From NCBI RefSeq assembly GCF_029542785.1, contig NC_083378.1, forward strand, positions 372,001-436,000: a DNA stretch of 64,000 bases, given 5' to 3'. The notes under the pieces were generated by a model. The model had not been told where the DNA came from and made no database searches. It saw only the letters and a list, made by a program, of their open reading frames with translations. This DNA comes from Malassezia japonica. Taxonomy: Eukaryota; Basidiomycota; Malasseziomycetes; Malasseziales; Malasseziaceae. Made by a program: the position numbers and the translations under genes. Positions 59,325 to 64,000 of this stretch are shown piece by piece (positions within the stretch are counted from its first letter, which is position 1; every line of letters begins with the position of its first letter).

Positions 59325-61800
59325 ATGAGTCTCAACGTCAACGGACTCCCTGATAAAGGGCTCCTAAGCGATGCTGCCGTGTTTGCGCGGCTCGATCCGC
59401 TTGCTGCCCCGCTCGTGTCGCACCTGCAGAGCCGCTCGCTCACGGTTCCGACGCGCTCGGCGCCGCTCGATGGCCGCCAGCTCGCCCAGTTTGTCTACGA
59501 TCTGGGCGTCTTTCAAGAAAAGGTGCTGGGTTTCGGCGCTGCGCGCCCTGAGAACCCCAGTGCTGAAAATAAGAGTGCACAACACCCCCTGCGCATTCCT
59601 GCCTCGCTGCTGATGACCCATCCGTCGCTGACGGACTTTTCGGCACTGGACACGAAAGCGCCGCTGTACGCCGTGCTCGAGGCCGCATTTACCTTCCTTG
59701 GCGAGAAGAACGAGAGCTCCTGGGACATGGAGGATGCACAGAAGCGCACGCTCTACGTGGAGATGATTGCGAGCGTCCGCCGCACGCTGCGTGCGTCCAA
59801 CGTCCTCCCGGCGGTGCGCATCGCCGTAACGAGCGACGTGACCGAGGCCGAGGCCACGCACTTGCGTGGAATTGCTGCGCGGATCGGATGTACGTTTATC
59901 TGCTGACCCAGGCGACTGGACCGACGACTCGACGCAGGCGACGCATGTGCTTAAAGTCTCGAACGAGCCCATGTCGGACGCCAGTTCGCACGAAAAGCCG
60001 CCCGAGTCGGAGTACTTCCGCACCGTGGCGCATCACGATAGCAAAGTGCTGATCCACGTGTGGTACCGGCCCGACTCGTACGATACGTGGCTCCCGGACA
60101 AGGACTTTTCCGAGCCGGAGCCTGCGCCGGCGCCGCGCACGTCGGCGTGGGAGATTAGCGCACGCTGGCTGCGCGATGCTGACCTCTACAATGAGCTCAT
60201 GAACGAGGAGGACTACGAGGCGGATGAGGAGGCGGACGACGCGCCCGACTCGAACGACTCGGCGCGCTCCAAGAAACACAACCTCCCCGATTCGATCAGC
60301 GACGATGCGGCGAACAAGCGCATCAAGCTGCTGGTCGGCGCGAAGCCCGCGAATGCCACGCCGATTGACCTCTCTGGCGCACAGCCGATCCCGGGCAAAA
60401 AGTACGAGAGCGAGCCCGTGTCCGGCGGCACACTCGGCAACCTGCCGCAGGAGGCCGAGCCCGCGGCGCCGGCGAGCGCCGAGCCGCTCCCGGTGCGCGA
60501 GGCGGCTACATCTGATGCACAGGCCGGCGACGTGCCCGCGCCTCCGACCGAGCACACGTCGCTGGACGCGGACGAGGTCGCCCAGACTGCGCGCAAGTAC
60601 CTCTCTGAGCAGACGCAGGAAGTGATCGTCCCGTCATACTCGACGTGGTTCGACATGGGCCATATCCACGCGATCGAGCGCCGCTCGCTCCCCGAGTTCT
60701 TCAACAACAAGAACCGGAGCAAGACGCCGACGATCTACAAAGACTACCGCGACTTTATGATCAATACCTACCGCCTGAACCCCTCCGAGTACCTCACGTT
60801 CACCGCGTGCCGCCGCAACTTGGCGGGTGACGTATGTGCGATCATGCGCGTGCACGCCTTCCTCGAGCAGTGGGGCCTGATCAACTACCAGGTGGACCCC
60901 GAGACGCGGCCCGCATCGCTCGGCCCGCCGTTCACTGGCCACTTCCGCGTGCTGGTCGACACGCCCCGCGGCCTCGCGCCGTTGCACCCCGGCACGGCGC
61001 CCGAGGCGCCTGCGCCGCAGCCCGAGAGCGTCAAGCCCGAGACGGACCACGGCGAGATTACGCTCGAGCTGCGCCGCTCCGTCTTCCAGTCGACGCTCAA
61101 AGGCTCGCGGCCAGTGGACTATGCAGAGGCGAGCTCGCTTGCGTCCGAGGCGCAAAAGGAGCTCGAGAATGACGACAAGAAGCCCGCGTACGCGTGCGAT
61201 ACCTGCGGCGTAAACTGCACGCAGTCGCGCTACCAAAGCACGCGCGCCAAAGACTTTGCGCTGTGCTCCAACTGCTACCTCGAAGGGCGCTTCCCCACGT
61301 CGATGTACTCGGGCGACTTTGTGCGCCTCGAGGACGCGGCCTTTAAGCACCCCGGCAGCGCGAATGGCGCGTCGGACGACGACTGGAGCGACGAGGAGAC
61401 GCTCAAGCTCCTCGAAGGCCTCGAGATGTACGAGGAGGACTGGGGCTCGATCGCCTTGCACGTCGGCACACGCTCGCGCGAGCAGTGCATCACCAAGTTT
61501 ATCCAGCTCCCGATCCAGGACAAGTACCTGGACGGCGCAGCGCAGTCGGACCTCGGTCCGCTGAAGTACGCGCCGCGCGACGCTACCGGCAAGCACACGC
61601 CGCTCGTGCCCTTTGCGCAGGCTGAGAACCCCGTCATGAGCGTCGTGGCGCTCCTTGCGAGCGCGGTGAGCCCCGCGGTAGCGAGCGCCGCTGCACAGAG
61701 CGCGCTCGGCGAGCTGACCGACGGCATCAAGAAGCGCATCCAAGAGGCCGGCAAGGAAGGCGCCACAGACGCCATGGCGGTGGACGAGGCGCCCGAGACC

Positions 61801-61836
<36 letters not shown>

Positions 61837-62313
61837 CCCAAGAACGCCGAGGCAGAGGCCCCGAAGCCCGACGCGCCGGCCGTGCCTCGCTCCGAGGTCG
61901 AGCGTGCGGCGTCGATCGCGCTGGGCGCTGCGGCGTCCAAGGCGTACGTCCTTGCGTCGTACGAGGAGCGCGAGTGCCAGCGCCTTGTCCAGCAAGTGAT
62001 CGAGGCGCAGCTCAAGAAGATGCAGCTCAAGATGGCGCAGTTTGAAGAGCTCGAGACGCTGCTCGAGTCCGAGCGGCGCTCGATCGAGGCGGGCCGCAAG
62101 CAGCTCTACGCCGACCGCCTCGCGGTCCAGCGCCAGCTCGCGGCAGTGAACGAGCTGCTGCGCAAGGCAAGCACCGCGCCGCAGGACGTGCGACCGGACG
62201 AGCTCGCGAACGCGTCGAGCGCCGCACAGGGCGTGCCGCAGCAGGGCCCGGTCGTCCGGCAGGGCCCGGCGGTCGGTGCGCCGCAGGGCGGTGCTATGGG
62301 GCGCCTCGAGTAG
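59325..62313 (+). CDS. SWI/SNF or RSC subunit Swi3/Rsc8-type
   Basis: Chromatin-remodelling core subunit (SMARCC family). Exons 59325-59889 and 59912-62313; 988 residues; a 22-nt intron. N-terminal module: RQLAQFVYDLGVFQEKVLG and a BRCT/MarR-like part seen in SMARCC. SWIRM domain about 425-515 (VPSYSTWFDMGHIHAIERRS, YRDFMINTYRLNPSEYLTFT). A ZZ-type zinc finger at about 617 (CDTCGVNCTQSRY, CSNCYLEGRF), SANT at about 678-730 (WSDEETLKLLEGLEMYEEDW) and a C-terminal coiled coil. Acidic loops include a Glu-Thr repeat. Whether it serves SWI/SNF, RSC or both cannot be decided; no second paralogue is in the window. Confidence 0.92.
61801..61836 (+). repeat. Hexamer repeat coding Glu-Thr run
   Basis: Six perfect copies of ACCGAG inside the SWI3-type gene coding for TETETETETE between the SANT domain and the coiled coil. 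In-frame and slippage-prone. Confidence 0.85.
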
Positions 62314-62338
62314 CGATAGCTAGAGTACATGTATCGAC

Positions 62339-64000
62339 CTAATGCGTCTTGTCCTTGGGCGAGTCGCGCCCGTCTCCGTCGAGCTCCGCCTCGCGCTCGT
62401 ACGGCACGCTGACGTTCGCCCATGCGGCGCTCGACTCCTCGACAAAGTCGCGAGTCGCTGCGCGGCGTGCCTGCAGCTGCTCCTTGCGCTGCTCATGCTT
62501 GCGGTTGGCCACAGAGTTGCTAAACATGGGCAGCAGGTAGCGCTCGTCGATCCGCTGGAACCACTGCCCATCCTGGAAGATGAGGTTCGCGCGGTCGAGC
62601 ACGTGGCGGGTGCGCGTCGGCACTTCGCCTGTCTCGTCCGTGTCCTCGACCTCGTCGCGGGTTAGGCTGCGCAGTCCGCCGGGGCCGGCGACCATCGCTT
62701 GGGGCCCGTCCTGCGCAGAGTCGGGCAGCACCTCGTTCAGGTCGATCGGCGACCGGACCTCGCCGAGGCTCGCATCGCGGTAGCGCCCGGCGGGCGTCGC
62801 ACGCGTGCGCAGCTGCGAGGGAAAGCGGGGCGCAGCGATCCACGGCTGCGTGTCGGGGTCCTCGTCGGGGTCGGCGACCGACCCTTCGTCCTCGTCGTCC
62901 TCGACGCCGGTCTGGATCTGGAGGACCTCGAGCATCTGCGCGGTCGTCCCGCCAAAGACAATCACGGTCAGGACCACGGCGACGAGGACGGTTGTCTGCA
63001 GCGCACTCGCATTGGTCCCTTCGATGCCTGCACTCAGCGCAAAGCCGACCGCGCCACGCAGGCCCGCCCAAAAGAGCATAAGCTGGTACTCGCGGGGGAG
63101 CTCGAACGTGGCCTCTGGCAGGCCCGCGCCGCTCGTGCGCTGGCGGTGCTTGGCCCGGAGGTCGGCGAGGCGGTTCAGCGCGTAAGCGATCGGGAACACG
63201 GCGCAGTAGCGCGACACGACCACTGCGGCGAGCGTAAAGATGATGAGCAGGGGCTTGTACACGAGCCCTTCTCCAGTAAAGAGGCTCAGACCAAGGTAGA
63301 TAAAGATAAAGTTCTCCGAGAGGCTCGCGAGCGTCTGGAAGATGTACTTGGTCGTCCGCTGCGTGCGCAGCGACATGTTGTGGTACGCATAGTGTTTGAG
63401 CGTGATACCACAGAAAAGCAGCGACACGATCCCGCTCATCTGCACCGCATTGCTGAAGAAGTAGCTCGTGTACGCCAGCAGCATCACGATACAGCTCTCC
63501 AGCTCGGGGTACAGTCCGAGGCGCGAGTGCTTGAGCAGGAGCGAGCACGACAGGCCGAATGCCACGCCGAGGATCATACTCAGCGAAAAGACGACCCAGA
63601 ACAGGCCCACACCGTGAAATAGCGAGAAGAGTGTGATGGTCGTGTTGCGGAACTTGGACAAGGTCTCGAACATGACGATCGACACGGCATCGTTCAGGAT
63701 ACTCTCGCCAAAGATGATGCTGTACAGCTGGGGGTCCACACGGTACGTGTTAAAGATCGCAAGAATCGTCACGGGGTCCGTCGCACTGAGCGTGCTGCCA
63801 AAAATGAGGCACTCGAGCAGCGTGAGGCGTGGCGACTCGAGGTGCAGGAGGGAGGCGACCCATACGATAACACTGCGTCAGCCACAGTACATACCCAATC
63901 ACGATCGCACTGATAAACGTGCCAAAGAAGGCAAACGTCAGAATCGTGCCAAAGTTGCGGAAGAACTTGGCCTGCCGCAAGTCGTAGCCACTCGCGAGGA
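62339..64000 (-). CDS. NHX1: Endosomal Na+/H+ exchanger Nhx1 (5' part missing)
   Basis: Cation/proton antiporter of late endosomes and vacuoles that sets luminal pH. The gene continues beyond base 64000. Visible exons 63895-64000 and 62339-63872, split by a 22-nt intron (GTATGT) within the helix [14 protein letters not shown]. The family signature [17 protein letters not shown] and the ion-binding [16 protein letters not shown] are intact, as are [19 protein letters not shown] and the late membrane motif [16 protein letters not shown]. The cytosolic tail of about 200 residues is acidic ([18 protein letters not shown]). The GYDL near the window edge and the ATDP and NDAV sequences place it in the NHE6/7/9-Nhx1 branch. 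Confidence 0.94.

Overview
The window is nuclear DNA of a very compact, GC-rich ascomycete-or-basidiomycete-type fungus. I read it as a basidiomycete of the Ustilaginomycotina, most like Malassezia. The reasons are spliceosomal introns of only 22-41 nt, an almost gap-free gene layout, plant- and basidiomycete-type complex I subunit NDUFB2 (absent from budding yeast), a striatin, and ordinary fungal housekeeping genes. I see no transposon, virus, rRNA, tRNA or CRISPR. The species assignment is inference.

Layout, 5' to 3'. 1-13843: unknown protein (partial), MFS transporter, RPB7, RTF2, a five-finger CCCH protein, MMS19, COQ6, AFG2, an unknown protein. 14105-23139: ERG13, NOP12, VPS9, KIN28 (CDK7), ATP4, a mitochondrial PDH-type kinase. 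23175-35275: an Sds3-like subunit, YAR1, a mitochondrial carrier, a membrane-anchored double amidohydrolase, RPL21, RPS9, SPN1/IWS1, striatin. 35298-35417: U6 snRNA. 35788-50915: a Cip2/Pin4-like RRM protein, UBP3/USP10, SYF1, a basic nuclear-type protein, a steryl-glucosidase-like GH5, an unknown protein, ATG2. 51085-64000: exo-beta-1,3-glucanase, a PH/RasGEF-like/RhoGAP protein, NDUFB2, SWI3/RSC8, and NHX1 (partial).

Genes alternate strand almost strictly (every gene from NOP12 to the Pin4-like gene). Divergent starts lie about 0-210 bp apart. Several convergent pairs end within a few bases of each other, and two pairs share a back-to-back TAGCTA that holds both stop codons. CACGTGAT recurs in the shared promoters. 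The genes do not form one pathway: they are nuclear gene expression (RPB7, KIN28, SPN1, Sds3-like, SWI3, SYF1, U6), ribosome biogenesis (AFG2, NOP12, YAR1, RPL21, RPS9), mitochondrial function (COQ6, ATP4, NDUFB2, kinase, carrier), membrane traffic and autophagy (VPS9, ATG2, NHX1), sterol synthesis and sterol glycosides (ERG13, SGL-like) and cell wall.

The outstanding feature is the introns. I could place 44 by protein homology and reading frame. 24 of them are exactly 22 nt and none is shorter. The 22-nt class has a fixed architecture: a six-base 5' site (usually GTACGT), seven spacer bases, CTNAY with the branch adenosine at position 17, then four bases ending in AG. One start codon is split by an intron (AT|G), one coding exon is only the ATG, and RPB7 holds six introns all of 22 nt. 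The same window carries the U6 snRNA and the spliceosome factor SYF1.
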